A stretch of DNA of 64,000 nucleotides from Bacteroidia bacterium (GTDB taxonomy: Bacteria; Bacteroidota; Bacteroidia; Flavobacteriales; Flavobacteriaceae). The stretch lies in NCBI GenBank assembly GCA_030427735.1, contig JAUIBP010000001.1:372001-436000 (forward strand). The letters run 5' to 3'. Both the position numbers and the translations under genes were made by a program. Within the stretch, counting starts at the first letter, position 1; every line of letters begins with the position of its first letter. This document shows, one piece after another, positions 63,187 through 64,000 of this stretch. Below the pieces are notes generated by a model. The model saw only the letters and a program-made list of their open reading frames with translations. It had not been told where the DNA came from and did not search any database.

Positions 63187-64000
63187 ATGAAGATTTCATA
63201 CAACTGGTTAAAACAATTTATTAAAACCGACTGGACTGCAGAAGAAACAGGAGAACTTTTAACCGACCTTGGTTTAGAAGTGGAAGGTATTGATGCCTAT
63301 CAATCGGTTAAAGGCGGATTAGAAGGTATAGTTGTTGGCGAAGTATTAACATGCGAGCAACACCCCAATGCAGACAGATTAAGAGTAACTACTGTAAACG
63401 TAGGACAAGATGTACCTTTACAAATTGTTTGCGGTGCACCTAATGTTGCTGCAGGGCAAAAAGTACCTGTTGCTACAATAGGAACAACTTTATACTCGCC
63501 AGAAGGTGAAGCTTGGACTATTAAAAAAGGAAAAATTAGAGGCGAAGAAAGTTTCGGAATGATTTGCGCCGAAGACGAGCTTGGCTTAGGGCAATCGCAC
63601 GATGGTATTATGGTACTCGATAGCGCGCTTACTCCTGGCACCCCTGTTGCAGATATTTTTGAGGTTGAAAACGATCTTGTATTCGAAATTGGCCTAACAC
63701 CTAACCGCGCCGATGCCATGAGCCACTTTGGTACCGCACGTGACTTAAAAGCTGGGTTGCTTCAGAAAGAAATCCATACAGAGCTTATTACCCCTTCGGT
63801 AAGTTCTTTTCATGTAAACAACAGAACCTTACGCGTAGATGTTGATGTGAAAAACAAAGAACTTTCGCCAAGATATTGCGGTGTTAGTATTGCCAATGTT
63901 CGCGTAGCCGAATCGCCTAAATGGTTACAAAACCGTCTTAAAGCCATTGGTTTAACACCAAAAAACAATATTGTAGATGCTACAAACTACGTATTGCACG
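63187..64000 (+). CDS. pheT: Phenylalanine--tRNA ligase beta subunit (3' part beyond window)
   Basis: 271 residues of the N-terminus are present from ATG 63187 (MKISYNWLKQFIKTDW). The tRNA-binding EMAP-II-like OB domain (about 40-150) has VGEVLTCEQHPNADRLRVTTVNVG and IVCGAPNVAAGQKVPVA. The B1/B5 region begins with GLTPNRADAMSHFGTARDL and LGLTPKNNIVDATNYVLH near the edge. Truncated by the window. Forms an alpha2beta2 enzyme with PheS, which is not in the window. Confidence 0.97.
   Translation, partial: MKISYNWLKQFIKTDWTAEETGELLTDLGLEVEGIDAYQSVKGGLEGIVVGEVLTCEQHPNADRLRVTTVNVGQDVPLQIVCGAPNVAAGQKVPVATIGTTLYSPEGEAWTIKKGKIRGEESFGMICAEDELGLGQSHDGIMVLDSALTPGTPVADIFEVENDLVFEIGLTPNRADAMSHFGTARDLKAGLLQKEIHTELITPSVSSFHVNNRTLRVDVDVKNKELSPRYCGVSIANVRVAESPKWLQNRLKAIGLTPKNNIVDATNYVLH

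Overview
The window looks like a chromosome segment of a marine Flavobacteriaceae bacterium (phylum Bacteroidota). The signs are low GC, a SusC/SusD pair, type IX secretion (T9SS) C-terminal sorting domains, TAnnTTTG-type -7 promoter elements, Bacteroidota-style MurA, and the flavobacterial families DUF4290, DUF493 and DUF6495. The genus cannot be fixed from this sequence alone.

Region 1 (1-11.75 kb) is an alginate polysaccharide-utilization locus that continues past the left edge. On the minus strand lie an oligoalginate lyase (PL17, cut by the window edge) and a PL6 alginate lyase. Divergent from them are SusC, SusD and a GntR/FadR-type regulator. A convergent pair follows: a PL7 alginate lyase lipoprotein and a T9SS-exported, probably carbohydrate-binding protein whose signal peptide is split by a frameshift. 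All three lyase/transport promoters carry the same composite element: a TATATTTG -7 box fused to two or three TTGG-N4-CCAA palindromes spaced exactly 13 bp apart. This predicts one shared repressor regulon, most simply run by the local GntR protein. The inferred flow is: PL7 and PL6 cut alginate, SusCD imports the oligomers, PL17 finishes them to monomers, and the product relieves repression.

Region 2 (11.75-15.6 kb) is accessory. It holds a decayed TetR regulator, a truncated companion reading frame, then a minus-strand cassette of a tyrosine recombinase and three small unknown genes. The recombinase sits 53 bp from the 3' end of tRNA-Met(CAU), and its start codon abuts a tRNA terminator hairpin.

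Region 3 (15.6-24.6 kb) is core: a START-like protein, a class IV PLP enzyme, YqgE, HU, fmt, recQ, an AAA ATPase, DUF493, DUF4290, and murA with Asp in place of the fosfomycin-target Cys.

Region 4 (25-38 kb) holds a YceI-porin-YceI operon whose porin gene has an in-frame amber codon, then a 9.66-kb gene for a giant T9SS-exported multi-Ig/LamG surface protein.

Region 5 (38-64 kb) is mostly housekeeping: hisS, a MacB-like permease, rpsF-rpsR-rplI, a LytTR regulator, priA, a YihY protein, nadC, a Sua5-type enzyme, an esterase lipoprotein, a UvrD/PcrA helicase, an AsmA-like protein, an FMN glutamate-synthase-like enzyme, an M1 peptidase translationally coupled to two tandem patatins, recG, a TlpA-like lipoprotein and the start of pheT.
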